A stretch of 64,000 nucleotides of DNA from Tenebrio molitor (Eukaryota; Arthropoda; Insecta; Coleoptera; Tenebrionidae), in the NCBI RefSeq assembly GCF_963966145.1, contig NC_091053.1, positions 10,540,001 through 10,604,000 on the forward strand, in the 5' to 3' direction. Shown one piece after another: positions 40,274 through 52,334 of this stretch (its first letter is position 1; every line of letters begins with the position of its first letter). The notes under the pieces are model-generated. The model had not been told where the DNA came from and made no database searches. It was given only the letters and a program-made list of their open reading frames with translations. Made by a program: the position numbers and the translations under genes.

Positions 40274-41675
40274 CTAGAAAATGTGTGTTGTTAACATGTG
40301 TGATTTTATTAAAGTGTCTATTTGTTTCGATTTATATTCACATTTTTCACATTTAAACCATAGTGTATTTTTGGAAGGTGGATGTTTTGCAAATATGTGA
40401 GTTTTTAAAGGTCCTGTTTCTTTAGTTTTATATTCACATTTACCACACTTGAACCATAGGGTTTCATCGATGGGCATGTGTTGTACAAGATTATGTTTTG
40501 TTAAATTACTCTTGTGTTTAGTTTTGAATTCACATTCATCACACTGAAACCATTCTATTTCATCGATGGGCATGTGTTGTACAAGATTATGTTTTGTTAA
40601 ATTACTCTTGTGTTTAGTTTTGAATTCACATTGATCACAATTAAACCATTTTATATTTTGGGCATATGTATGCCTTACACGTACGTGCCTTGGTAACATT
40701 CCCCGTTGTTTAGTTTTATACAGGGTGTTTGAAAATTGCTAGTACAAAAAAAAAACTGTGGCATCTAGAAGCCCTAAGAAATCCAAAAAAACAAATTTTA
40801 ATTTTTTTAAACAAAAGGGATAAAGTAACCCTATCCCAGCATATTTTACGTCTCAGGCGGGGCAGTATTTTTTAAACCTTGGTAACCAAACCTGATAATG
40901 AAGGACTATACAACAATATGAAAAATAAATATTTTTTTGCAAGATTTTGGCAACTAACAGTGGTACTAACAATTTTAACCCAATTTTTAGTAATTTTTAT
41001 CTCGAAAACTAGAGGACTTTTATTAAAAAAAATTTTTGCCTATGACCTTAACTCACCATCACCAATTACCGGTATTTTTTTGTACTAGCAATTTTCAAAC
41101 ACCCTGTATTCACAAAAGTTACACTTAAACCACCGTATTTCATTAGGAGACGTGTGTTTCATCGATTCGTGAAATTTTAAAATTACTTTTTGCTTAGCCT
41201 TATATTCACATTTATCGCACTGAAACCATTCTATTTCATCGCCGGGCGTATGTCGGTAAAGTTGATGTTTTCTTAAATCTGCCGCTTGTTTAGCTTTATA
41301 TTCACATTCACTACACTTAAACCATTTCATTTCATCAACGGGCGTGTGTCGTAAATGTTTATGCATTTTGAAATATCTCATTTGTTTAGTTTGATATTCA
41401 CATTTATCGCACTCAAACCATTCTATATTTTCGAAGGGCGTGTGTCGTGTAAGTTTATGTTTTTTCAAATTTCCCGCTTGCTTAGTTTTATATTCACATT
41501 CTTCGCACTTAAACCATTCTATTTCATCGACGGGCGTGTGTTGCGTAAGTTTATGTCTTTTTAAATTCCCCGTTTGCCTGGATTTGTATTCACACTGATC
41601 ACACCTAAACCAATTTAATTGTGTTGGCGAGAGTTTCACTTCGTTGCGGGTATCTAAACTGGCCATTGCACTCAT
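40274..41675 (-). pseudogene. C2H2 zinc-finger gene (ten fingers), sixth finger split by a MITE
   Basis: From the ATG at 41675 (MSAMASLDTRNEVKL) the frame encodes tandem fingers with the linker pattern ...EIEWFxCDxCEYKTKQ. I count ten C-x2-C-x12-H-x4-H-like units, five before the MITE, a sixth split by it and four after (stop at 40274). Such arrays bind DNA in a modular way; the gene belongs to the large lineage-specific insect finger families. The MITE at 40721-41106 sits within finger six; leaving out the MITE and one TA, the two halves are in the same frame. The last two fingers and the two before are highly similar, showing internal duplication. The upstream frame is open to 41843 but that start is less likely. 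Confidence 0.85.
40721..41106. mobile_element. 386-bp MITE in the zinc-finger coding region
   Basis: The ends cagggtgtttgaaaattgct and its inverse reach about 32 bp, with TA target sites at 40719-40720 and 41107-41108. Confidence 0.9.
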
Positions 41676-41843
41676 GGGTATGAAACGTAGATACGGCAAA
41701 AGCAGGCAAAGGGGAACATTTAGTTTGTGGGTGCCACGACGAACTGGTTGGGGTAAGGGGATATAAACAACCAATAATATGCAAGTATTTTGATTTGAGC
41801 GCGCTGACGCCCGATTGACATTTCTGATTTGACAAGATGACAT

Positions 41844-43065
41844 TCGTTTCGCGCCAAATTCTTTGTTTTGGTTTTGTCGTGTTTAGTTTTCTTGGTTAGC
41901 GTCGGTTAAGTGAGTGTCGGTTTTAATTTTTTAGGAAGAAGGATACGCAATTCCAGAGTTAATCGGCAAAGAAATTGTTATGTAGGTCATTCTAGGTAAG
42001 CATAAAGAAAATGCTTTCAATAAAATGGGAAACTTTAAGAAAGCTATCCGACATGTGTTTCATGTTTGTACATTAAATCTATTTTTCAGGTCGGTCAACA
42101 AACAGGAACCAAGGATTATCAAATGAAATTCTTGTCACACAGCCTCAACAAGTAAAGTTAAGTTGATAAATACAGATACTGCACTTGATTAAGTTTTATG
42201 TTTTTATTCCAGAGTCAAGTCCATCTGATCACTGCTTTTTGTTTGTATTGTCTGTTACATCGAAGCTAGTTTACCATGGAAGCTGTTGGTCGTAAGAAAT
42301 ATTGCTGCAAGTATCCAGGATGTGACAACTGGTACTTACTGGTTTTATTAGGTGATGTGATAATAATGTTTTCATTTTTTTTTTTTATATTGAAGAGTTT
42401 TTTATTTTGGTTTATAATGTTTTATTATGTTAATAGAATATATTTTGGTTAATATGTATTACATATTTTATAAGATTTCTTTTTATACATCATATTTTGT
42501 TACTTTGAAATATTTTATAATAAATGTTTATTTTTGTACTGTACATTCATCTTTCATTTATAGTGATAGTTTTATTTTTGTGCTTTTAACTGAAATTATT
42601 AATTTGATTTTACCGAACATTGGTAAACTACTCTTGTTCGATGAAATCAAATTAATAATTTTAGTTAGTACTGCCACGACGACACAAGGAGGCGCTGACG
42701 TTGTGCCTCCAGTTCAAACTTAGGGAGTTTTCACTTCTTAAGAGTAAGTGTTCTGTGATTGCACTATTAACTTATTGTACTATAAGATATTAGGCTTATT
42801 ACTTTAAAATGAAAACTTTGCACATTAAAGCTGTTTTTAAAACACGTATCTGACACGTATGTAGGTCAGTACGTACGTATCGTGCAAAGAACATGGAGAA
42901 ATTGTAACTTGAACCTTGAACTCATTCTAACCTCCCTCCCTAACCTAACTAAAAAAGGCGGGTAAGGTAAAACAGTGTGGCCAGATTTCTGACAGCCAAA
43001 TATTGACATAACCTTAGTTTCTGCAGGTTTCTCGAGGCCTTCGCAATTTATCACTTTGTGCAAAT
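41844..43065. other. Upstream region of the zinc-finger gene and weak exon-like pieces
   Basis: A short open piece at 42276 (MEAVGRKKYCCKYPGC) ends near a GT and resembles a first exon of a zinc-binding protein. 42758-42850 is shared in weak form with the captured leader of the element at 29229. No complete gene can be built. Confidence 0.35.
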
Positions 43066-43254
43066 TTGTCTTCTTTGAAAGAATTTACAAGTCATTACAT
43101 TGACAAATCTCTCTGTATGACAGATCGTGAAGTGACTTCACAAAGTGAATCAACTGTTATTGTTGTTGAGGAATATAATTATACAGTTCATCAAAAGAAT
43201 AAGAGAGATTTGTATACTCTCAAGTTTACTATGCCTGCACCCACAATGATTTAA
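43066..43254 (+). CDS. Short open frame of unknown function
   Basis: Sixty-two codons (MSSLKEFTSHYIDKSL ... TMPAPTMI) without a recognisable domain. It may be an exon or a chance frame. An AG acceptor and further short open pieces follow at about 43318. Confidence 0.2.
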   Translation: MSSLKEFTSHYIDKSLCMTDREVTSQSESTVIVVEEYNYTVHQKNKRDLYTLKFTMPAPTMI

Positions 43255-44314
43255 AAGGTATCTTTCAGATATTCGGTCTGATGTGTGTATATTTAATAAC
43301 ATTTGATTCAATTTTAGGTTATCAAAAAAATAACAAAGTGAGGACTGGAAAAGCTGGAGGGTCTGTTAAGATGCAGGTATTTGCCCATCAAGATATTTTA
43401 TAAAGTTTTTTATCAATGGTAACCAGTAACCACTAGAATTATATTTTACTATTTAAGTGATTTATTTGTTCATGCTGCTGAAATTTAAGGTGTAATAATT
43501 GTCAATTTGCAAAAAACCTATGTTGGTCATGAAGTGGAAGTACAGACTCGACATTGATCTAATGAAAACAGAAATCAGAATTGTAATTGTTGAAAATTAA
43601 GAGCAGGCATAACAACAGATAGAATTTTAGAAGATGCAAGGAAGCAATGCAGTGAACAATTATCATGAGAAAATTTATTAAATAGGAAAGATGTGAATTA
43701 TTTGTTTACCAAACATAACATTGACAAAAAAAAGACATGGATGAAATGATTGTAACAGCACTAAAAGTTCAAAAAGTTCCTTTTTGAACAAGATAAGAAA
43801 TAACATATGCTGTATTATAGGTTAAAACATATTTACAAAAATTAATTAAAATTTGTGAGTAAATTTTGTCTCATCAATTGTCATAATGTTAGTGCAACTT
43901 TATTTCCAATTTTCGCTTTTTACACTCTCCAAGATTTGCCCAAGGCTTTAAATCTGCCTTATTTAAGACAATTTAAGATAACACTTGCAGTATTTTCGTG
44001 AGTTCAAAAAAAAATACGAAAATTAATTTCATAACCTCACTTTTAACAACAATTGACTTGCAAATGAAAACTTAATCAATACAACTGGAATTTTGGAGGT
44101 TTATTAGAACCAGTTAATTGGAATGGCTTCACATCAAACTTGGCCAGCATGTGAAGATTTTACATACATGAAAGTTTGGGAAACGATTAAACAAATGGAG
44201 GAAACTCGAACAGTAAAATTACCTCTGAAGAAAATAAATCGCGAGGACTTTTTCAAAAAATTTCAGTAAAACGGATTCTGAATAACAACTGGCGAATTCT
44301 AAATTACAAATGAC
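43255..44314. other. Decayed transposon sequence
   Basis: It includes the segment shared with 7722-7771 (43622-43670). A 48-codon frame at about 44123-44269 (MASHQTWPACEDF ... FFKKFQ) looks like the end of a transposon protein, but I cannot assign it. Confidence 0.35.
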
Positions 44315-45990
44315 GGACTTTGAATTGCAATTTACGCTAAAGGCCGTGTAGCACCCCATAGTACTTTTTTACACGAAAAATCTTGAAAGTTGTACTTTTT
44401 TTGCATCATCTTATACAGTGCGCCGTAAAATTAACGCATAATTTAGAAAATTAATCGTATTCCTTTTTAGAAAATTTTTCACTGCCATTTGGAAACCAAA
44501 AATGTTCATTCGGATTATCTTAAAGTTTAAATCCGATACTCATTAGAAAACCACTTTTCATAATGCATCATTTAAAATTTAAATTTACAGGCTTTTTTAG
44601 TTTTTACACAGTATGCGCTAATTTTGCGGCGCAGTGTAGCATCTCCATGGAAATCTAGCAACAACACAAAGAAAAAACCAGAGTTTAATTCAATCGAACA
44701 AAGAGTAACATTAAACGATGAGAAAATTCAGCAAAACAGATCGCCACATTCAACAATGTTAAAATAAGCAAATCAAAACGCAACATTAAACAATGAGCAA
44801 ATAAAAGAGCACAAAGCGCAAAGTTAAATAACGATAAAATAAAACGCTTTAAATGGCACAAATCCAATAATCGCTGGTAATGTTAAACAAAAAGAAAATG
44901 GCGGGTCGGGTGCCGTTAGAAAATGTTAGTGAAAGAAAAAAACAAAATGGACGCACGCGGTTCGGACGACGGCCCCGAATTTTCGAAATCACCAGATTGC
45001 TAAAAAAAATAAACCTCCCGGGAGAAAGATAACGCTTAAAATTAACAAATGGGCGCTTATTAAAGAAACAGCATGCAACAAAATGAAATCTACAACATAC
45101 CCTTACCACGTGGTCCTGGTCCCAAAAACAAAACACAAAAAAAGGCAACGAAAGTGGGATAAATTACCCAGGTGAATTAAAACGTCGAATTCCTCACGGG
45201 GGCATAAAATATCTACTCGGGACGGTAGTGAAATTGATTCTGATTTAACTTACAAATTTGAGAAACTGGATCGCTCTTCGCAAGGTGTGTTCGTTTCGAA
45301 AAACCAAACAAAAGTGACCTCTCCCCTTCAACCACGCGCGTCAGAGACCCGCTTCATCCCCGCTATATTTCCGCTCTCCGAGTTGCCAACTCCCCAGGAT
45401 TACCGACCCCATCCCATAGTTACTAGTCTAGCCGCTAGTACCTTCACATTTGGCGCGCTCTCGTGGTGGTACCGGTAATTAAAATTTAAATTTTAAACTG
45501 GGTCACTAGCACTACATCACACTTAAACAATTTTAATTTTGTTCCAGAAAGTCTCACTTTGTTGTGGGTATTTGAACTGGCCATTGCACTAACTTATTGT
45601 AGATATTATGGGCTTCTTATTTTAAATCCACATTAAAGCAGTTTTAAAAACATGTATTTTATACATACAGGTGTCCCAGAGTTGCGAAAAAGCTCCATAA
45701 CTTGTTTGTTATTAAAGATATCAACTTTTTCTTTTTTCTAGATGATAGCTACGCTTATACTGCATATTCGGAAAATATTGCGGTACAATTCAATATCCTA
45801 AACTGTCGAAAAAGTTGTGAAAAAAATATTTTAAAGTGCGCCGGAATAATAGTACGTCGAGCGGTCGCCAGAATAGCGTCCCTGTCGGCTCAACCAGCAT
45901 CTGAGCAAATTCCGTTACAGTGCGACATTTACAAAATAGTCGAAGAAAAACATTTTGAACAATTCTTTTGATAATTTCTGTTAAAAGTGA
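44315..45990. mobile_element. Internally deleted sister of the 28166-33314 element
   Basis: Its left part matches 28150 to about 29460, with a 137-bp stretch not present there (44848-44985). Then it jumps to sequence matching about 29600 and 31245-31395. It keeps the left inverted end and the captured finger-gene leader (45549-45655) but lacks the right end and the Crypton remnants. Confidence 0.8.
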
Positions 45991-46439
45991 TACTTCTAAC
46001 ACTAAAATTAATGAAAAATAGTCAACTTTTTTTAATGAAATTGAAAAAAAATATATTAATATGTGTTTCTAGAGTTTACGAACCTAATTTAGAGAATTGG
46101 CAACGAACTTTTTTGTTCCACTCAGTATATACCTATTGACATATTATTTTGTCTTGGAAAAATAGGGTAAAGTAAAAGCATTCCTCGATGTCCAATAAAA
46201 TTTCTGTTTAAAAACATTTCGATCGTTAAAAAGCACATCGTCATATAACTTGCCTCGCGTACAAACGTGAGCCACAAGCTCGAAGCTAAATAGCGAAGCA
46301 GGAACCTATAGTTGTACATTTTTGAACAATAAAAACTTTAACTGATACAAATAAAAACCATCGTCTAAATTTAGATATCCTTGAGAGAAAAAGAATACAA
46401 ACAGCATAAATTGCCCGTGATTCAATTATAGATTATTTT
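45991..46439. other. AT-rich spacer
   Basis: I see no gene and no clear repeat. Confidence 0.4.
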
Positions 46440-47320
46440 GATTGATATTAAATAACAAAAGGGTGAACGTACCTATCGGAGCAAAAAACTCGAACGGCCA
46501 CCAACAGCTCTGACCGCTCGAAAGTGAATTTTTGTGCAAGAACAGTCACCACCGCAGCTCAGCCTTTCGAGCGATTGCGGCAAAATTAAATCGAAAATTG
46601 GAATCCATCGGGCGAAGCGAAAAAGGCCGGATCGGGTACTCACATGAGGTGCCGCCTCTGAAGAAATCGCATCCTTAAAAAATCGTTCGCCGCAGTGCTC
46701 CGGAGCTTGGTCTTGCACTTGAAACACACACAAAGTGGCGCGAGATGATCGCCGAGGAAACCGAGACGCGTCTCGAGAGGTACCGCTTTCGCAGTACAAC
46801 ACGATGGAATGGACCGTCTAGTACTGGAACCTCTATTTATACCCTCTGTTCAAAGCCACCAAGAAGGAGCCCTTAGAGTCGCCCCCTCGAATTTCTTCTC
46901 CACGCCGACAGAAAAGGGCAGCTCTTATCTGCAACATCATCGAGTCTGGAGCTTCGCCGAGTGTGACAACCTTCGGCTATTAGTACCCTTTGGGACCAGT
47001 TTTACGCCGAAATCGGATCGAGGCGCCGGACGAGCTGAAGAATCGCCAAAGCGGATTTGGTTTTTTTTTTTTCGAAAATAAATTCGTTTTATTGACAAAA
47101 ATTCGTTCACGTGTTTGACCACTCGTTCCGCGTACGAGCAGCGGCTGATGTCCTGAAGCATTTTTTGTGAGCGTGCGACCTCCTCGGGGTGGATATCGAG
47201 CAAAATCTTTGGGGAAGAGTGCAAAATTCGTGCGGATAAAAGAGTTGGGGCAGAATAATAGCGGAAGTGCCTCAGAGGAAGCTGTTATCTTTGTAGCTTC
47301 CCACTCCTACGTTACCTCGT
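46440..47320 (-). other. GC-rich island with a TATA-type minus-strand promoter and a possible retrocopy end
   Basis: Base composition is clearly richer in G and C than the flanks. On the minus strand TATAAATAG at 46841-46833 is followed about 30 bases later by an open frame (46802-46473) with a GTGAGT donor-like site near 46650. Separately, at 47061-47093 the minus strand has AATAAA about 15 bases before a 12-A run, with an open frame upstream (about 47260-47080, HPEEVARSQKMLQDI), which looks like the 3' end of a retroposed transcript. I recognise neither product. Confidence 0.35.
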
Positions 47321-47780
47321 GTATAATTAATCTTCTTTTGATTTCCCTATTTCATGAATACTTTACTTTATTTAGAACACGGACTAATTCCGAACGTACT
47401 ATACCGGATATATAGTGGTAGGTTTTATCTTTCACAGATGTGTTGACGCTCACAAATAAAAATAGTTTTATCACGATACGTTGTCCGGTTTTGACAAAAC
47501 AATAATTTTTCGGATCGTTGTGCTTTCATTCAAAATCCTGCCCGCCGAAAATAAGACGCTGTAGGGATATCCATAGATAAAATAATAAAGATAAATAGAA
47601 TGCAGTCTCTTGATTTTTTTTTGAGCAGCAAATGTGGCGTCATCTGTTGAGTTGTGGACGGTACAATATTCCATAGCCTACTGGATGTTTTCCATTATTA
47701 CTTTATTTTTATTATTTAATAATTTAAAAAAGATAACAAAAAAAAACAGGTATTTTTTATTTTCAACATCTTATACATTT
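47321..47780. other. Spacer
   Basis: No supported feature is seen. Confidence 0.4.
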
Positions 47781-47996
47781 CTACAGCGTAGGAAGTGCAA
47801 AAAATTCTCTTAATTTTGAATAAGCTCTCCTAGATTGTTTGTAAAACGCCAATGCTAAGATTTTATTTTCTGTAGTGTATTTGCGCGCTTTTAGTTTAAC
47901 GTCTCTTTTTTTCGATTGTACCAAACACAAATGTATTGCATCATCCCCCAAAACTTTACCTTTTAACTTCATTTCAAATTTTGAGAATAATTTCAC
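47781..47996 (-). pseudogene. P-element/THAP9-like transposase fragment
   Basis: The frame ends RKYTTENKILALAFYKQSRR followed by AYSKLREFFALPTL. This fits the conserved segment after the THAP domain in P-like transposases, where an R-x-Y-x-x-E-x-K-x-x-AL motif precedes an ALP motif. No catalytic part is attached. Confidence 0.5.
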
Positions 47997-48710
47997 ACGG
48001 CATTTGATTTTTTCAACAGAAAACTGGTTACTTTCTTTTGAAGTTTATATTTGGTTACCGGATATCTCGTAAGAAATTGTAAGAAGTCAATTCGGGAATT
48101 CTTTTTTCGTAATTTCCATGAATAATAATCCTTGTTGGATCATCCTCATTTTCTAAAAAGTTTGAAGGTGATTATTATAGAATTTTGATTCTAAATAGTT
48201 TTCACTTTACCCATTGGAATTTGTAAGCTAGGTATTGCCGTATTTTTCACTCTATTGTTCGTGTCGTAATCGAAAAGTCTGAAATGTGGATGCTCAAACC
48301 GTATATCCATTGTAAACTTTCATTTGATCGATTTCGAAGAGATAAACATTGCCCATTCTTCGTAACCATTCCCGAAACCGCGCAGGATATTTTAAAGGAT
48401 TGTGAAAATATGTGGCGGGTGCTAGCACTTTTGAACACTACATAGCTTCATAGTATTACAGTTTTAGCCACAAACACGAATTGTCGTATTTAAATTTTTA
48501 GAAAAGACGTGATAACAGTACTTCGTGACATGAAAGTAAATGAAATGAATTGAGACAACTTTGATTTCAAAAGTTTAAATCTTCCTTCCAAATTTGCGCC
48601 ATCTCTTGGCTTGTGGACGGTGCGATAAACCATTACCATGGATTCTGTTGCAGAAAATTGATAGGCCTCTTTTCATTCTATTTGTCTTTATTTTCTCTAT
48701 GGGGATATCT
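47997..48710. other. Decayed P-like element sequence
   Basis: No intact frame. Motifs such as gcgccatctcttggcttgtggacg resemble 2805-2830 and 47640-47660, so this is probably more of the same P-like family. Confidence 0.35.
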
Positions 48711-49143
48711 ATGGCCCCTACAACTAAGTTATGGTACCGACATCTGGCTGGCCCAGAATATGGTTGGTAACGCTGAAGTCACTATATGTCATCAATAAAG
48801 CTGGCTATGATTTACATTTCATTAATTGTTCTGTCACTTCATACTGTCATTGCGTTGTAAAATCATTATTGTAAAATGTAAAACCACTCATTGTAAATAA
48901 AAATGCCCAGTTGTTTCATTACTAGTTGTAAAAATACACATGAGAAGGGATTTAGCTTATACAGAATCCCGAAAATTCCTGAGCGTCGTGGTAAGTGGTT
49001 AGAAGTCTTAGAACTAATAAGACCATATAAGAACCTTACAGAAACAAACAACAACTATTAAGGCAAGTACTTGTTATGGTAGTGTATCTATGAATAAAAA
49101 GAATTGGTTTATTTACATACAGCATATTTGTAGGGGCCATAAT
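48711..49143 (+). mobile_element. Short P-like element carrying a THAP exon
   Basis: The ends tatggcccctacaa and ttgtaggggccata are inverted. Between them is one THAP-type first exon. No target duplication is evident. This is an internally deleted, non-autonomous derivative. Confidence 0.6.
48903..49060 (+). pseudogene. THAP zinc-finger fragment
   Basis: The frame starts MPSCFITSCKN and continues GFSLYRIPKIPERRGKWLEVL. This is the C-x4-C start, aromatic-x-x-(F/I)P and W of the C2CH THAP DNA-binding domain of P-element transposases. It ends at a stop soon after, without the rest of the transposase. Confidence 0.65.
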
Positions 49144-49147
49144 AATA

Positions 49148-49476
49148 CAGTGTGGAATAAAATGATTTACATCTAGTTGCCGAACTATTAGTTCTGTCAA
49201 TAAATGTCATCAATCGAATTGACAATTGTTACAATTTACTAAATTGAATTAACAAACGTTGGTGGCCACTTTCAACACTAGCTGTGACTTGCTTTAGTTA
49301 GCTCCTTTTTAATTTCAATCTCAACTTTGCATTCATATCATCCCTTCGCAATAAATCACATTTGGAATTTTGGAATATTTGGCGGTTAGGCTTTCTTTTT
49401 TTTGTAGAGCGGCATTTCGTATTTTTACATGGGTAATGCAAAGGTAACTAGATGTAAATCATTTTATTCCACACTG
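49148..49476. mobile_element. 329-bp MITE with TA target duplication
   Basis: The ends cagtgtggaataaaatgatt and its inverse extend about 34 bp. TA lies at 49146-49147 and 49477-49478. Confidence 0.88.
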
Positions 49477-49479
49477 TAG

Positions 49480-49900
49480 TATATTATACGCCAAGGTGAA
49501 GAAGTTCATGATTATAGTCAGAGCGCCAAGATTAGAGCCCGAGGCGTGCCGAAGGTTCTAAGGCGCGAAGACTATAAGGGACTTCTTCACCGTGGTTTAT
49601 ATACTATTTTTTTCACTACTGGATACGTTAAAACCCTTTCTGATAATAATTATTAATCAAATTATTTTGTCTGATGCGACGATCCGAGTTCTCATTTTTC
49701 AACGGTTGCTATGAAAATCGTCTACGTTAACCAATGAAATCAACGAAAATCTTTCGTTGCTAAGTGACGGCTGTTCATTGTTGACCTTGGTTAATAATTA
49801 AAATTATTATTAACCAAGGGAGAGAAATTCTACTTCTGGGGTCGCTTCGAGAGTCAATAATGACGCCTTCTGAGACTAGTAGTGAAAAATAGTATATTAT
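49480..49900. repeat. Repeat with tatattatacxccaaggt ends
   Basis: The motif tatattatac-g/a-ccaaggt begins the region and recurs at 49889. The first 140 bp are an imperfect palindrome (ccaaggtgaagaagt against acttcttcaccgtgg) around a GC-rich block (attagagcccgaggcgtgcc). A non-autonomous DNA element is likely. Confidence 0.6.
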
Positions 49901-50369
49901 ACACCAAGGTAGAGAAGACATTTTTTTAAGCCGAGGTAGTTTATCGCGAGAGTGGATTGTAAGATAAAGATATCAAATGCAAATTTCACAAGTGAAATAA
50001 GGAAGACAATAGTTTTGGGGATTTTTTAATGAAATGATGGCATTACTACAATGTCAAAAATATGTTAGGTTAGGTCGCCCATTATTAATCAAAAATTTTT
50101 AACTGAAATACCACTAATAAAACCCAAACAAGTTACCAAATTTTTAATCATTTAAAAATACAATATCAAATATATATTTTAAACTATCAGACACAAAAAT
50201 AGGTATACCTATGTCCATAGGTTCCAGTTACAAATGAGGGAAAACTTCAGGTTTCAATCGCTGAAAATCTTCAGCCCAAAAGAAATCATCTTTACTAAAA
50301 TGTTTCTGCAAATTAAAATAATATTATTATAATATTATTTTTACATATAACACAAAAATTAATAAATAT

Positions 50370-50720
50370 TTAGAGCTGTCCGTTGCTATGAGAAATCTTT
50401 GGTGTTTAGAAAAAATTTCGATTTTACCACTTGTAATTTCAGCAACGGGAATAGTACCGCAATCTCTTTTTAAAAATTTAAAAATTCTGGATTTAGATAA
50501 CACATTGGTAGTTGAAATTCAAAAAGGTATATTATTATACTCATGTCACATCGTGAGGAAGTTCCTTAACATTGACACAGAACATAATACACAACAAAGT
50601 CAAAATGCGGAGGCAAGACGCCGGTAATTATGTTGATAAGCACTGCACTATTACTTGATAATAATATCCGTAATAGTGTATGTACTCCGGCAAAATTGCC
50701 GTGCCGCCGGGTGGAGGTGG
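50370..50720 (+). pseudogene. Second copy of the LINE 3' end
   Basis: The frame MRNLWCLEKISILP ... NAEARRR matches the end of the fragment at 6150-6662, and the 3' UTR to about 50720 matches 6060-6149 inverted. It is shorter at the 5' side, another truncated LINE insertion. Confidence 0.7.
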
Positions 50721-51743
50721 GATAGTGTACCTACTATAGCCACATACCTATATCACCTAACATAAGAAAAACTAAATCTTTACTTTATTATGTAGATACT
50801 TACACAGCAGATTTGTAGTTCCCGGTTAGAGCACGAACTCACAGACAGTCTCAAATTTTATCGCCACTGTTCCCTCCGTACTCTGTTTTTGACTCCTAAT
50901 ATTAAATTGCTTGTTACTGTATATAAGTATATGTAACGGGTGTCTTACCGTTTGGAACATAAAACAATTTAAATCCATTTTTTCTAGAACTTGAACAGCC
51001 GCTAACACAACACTTGTTACTGACCATGTTAAAGTATTAAAATTAACGCAAGTAACTGAACCAAGTTAAAAGATGTAACGAGAACAAAGAAATAAATGAC
51101 AATACTTAAACACAAACGAAAACTGTAACGAAATAATAAGTTAGATGAATCGTGAACGAGGATTATTAAATATGCAGCAGAATAATGACACTAGTTTTTG
51201 TCAAATTACGTCAAATCATTTTTAGATTGTGTTTTTTTTATCCCCAGTTTGAGTAGATTGTGCGACAAGGACAGACATAAAAAATCACTGATGGCGGTAC
51301 CTCTACCATGGCCAACTGTATCGATATACACTAGACGTGTATACATGGCCGTTTCATTTTGCAATTTCTCCATAAGAGAAAAATTCCGATGAAACAATTG
51401 AAATTTCCCGTAAAGTAGCGACGCCATACGACTATAATTTTAACCAATCTTCAATCTACGAGTACGTTAACTTGTCAAATTTATATTCTTGGTTAGGTAA
51501 TGGTTAGTTGTCGTATGTTATTTGTCTGTTAATTTGCTTGTCACTCGAAATTAATAAATTAAAATGAACACAACGAAACTAAACACGACAATCATCAACT
51601 GAACAATAAATGTTATAATTGACAATGAGCACAGAAAGGTAAGAAAATACTTCCAAAATCTGACGTTTGTGACGTTCAATTTGACAATTTTAAATTAAAA
51701 AAATTATTATGAAAGGATCCAACAGATGTCGCTACTTTACGGT
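50721..51743. other. Spacer with decayed P-like end
   Basis: No supported gene. Around 51300-51355 the words ccatggccaactgtatcgat and acacgtctagtg-type sequence are inverted relative to 3030-3065, another trace of the same repeat family. Confidence 0.4.
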
Positions 51744-51879
51744 AGTTCCATGACCAACTTCATTAAACTATGTTATGGCCATCCCAAATGTCGAAAAAAA
51801 GTAAACCAAATGACAAGTCGATGATGGACAAGGCCGTCTGAATCAAAAAGCTACGCTTGTCAATCAAAAAACTCTGAAA

Positions 51880-51990
51880 ATGCTCATTAAATGCATTATT
51901 TGTGGCAATTCTGAAAAACCTTTATTTCAATTTCCCAGCGACAGTGGAGTTAGAGCTAAATGGTTTGAGGTTCTTCGGGAAATTCATTAA
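51880..51990 (+). pseudogene. THAP-domain fragment
   Basis: Thirty-six codons (MLIKCIICGNSEKP ... VRAKWFEVLREIH) show the THAP C-x2-C, F-x-FP and W pattern, then stop. It is the remains of a P-like transposase first exon. Confidence 0.55.
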
Positions 51991-52022
51991 CATAGTTTAA
52001 TGAAGTTGGTCATGTGATCGAG

Positions 52023-52246
52023 ATGAAGTGGCGATATCTAGTGAAATTTAGAATAACCACACATTTAAAAAGTTAAATATCAGGTTATGTTATATGCCAT
52101 TTCATTGCCAAAAACTGTCAGTTTATACTTTTATGACGACGAAAACGTATAAGCTGACAGTTTTTGACAATGAAATGGCATATAACATAACCTGATATTT
52201 AACTTTTTAAATGTGTGGTTATTCTAAATTTCACTAGATATCGCCA
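52023..52246. repeat. Near-perfect palindrome, about 110-bp arms
   Basis: The sequence gatgaagtggcgatatctag is repeated in inverse at the other end, and the match holds through gttatattctaaatttc-type words to a loop of about 20-30 bp near 52130 (gacgacgaaaacg). It is nested within the P-like derivative. Confidence 0.85.
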
Positions 52247-52334
52247 CTTCATCTCCATCATCGACTTGTCATTTGGTTTACTTTTTTTCGACATTTGGGA
52301 TGGCCATAACATAGTTTAATGAAGTTGGTCATGA

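Larger units (their letters stand above)
51744..52334. mobile_element. P-like deletion derivative with about 80-bp inverted ends
   Basis: The left end (catgaccaacttcattaaac through gtcgatgatgga, about 51748-51830) is inverted at about 52253-52334. It contains a THAP-type fragment (51880-51990) and a nested palindrome (52023-52246). No clear target duplication. Confidence 0.7.
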
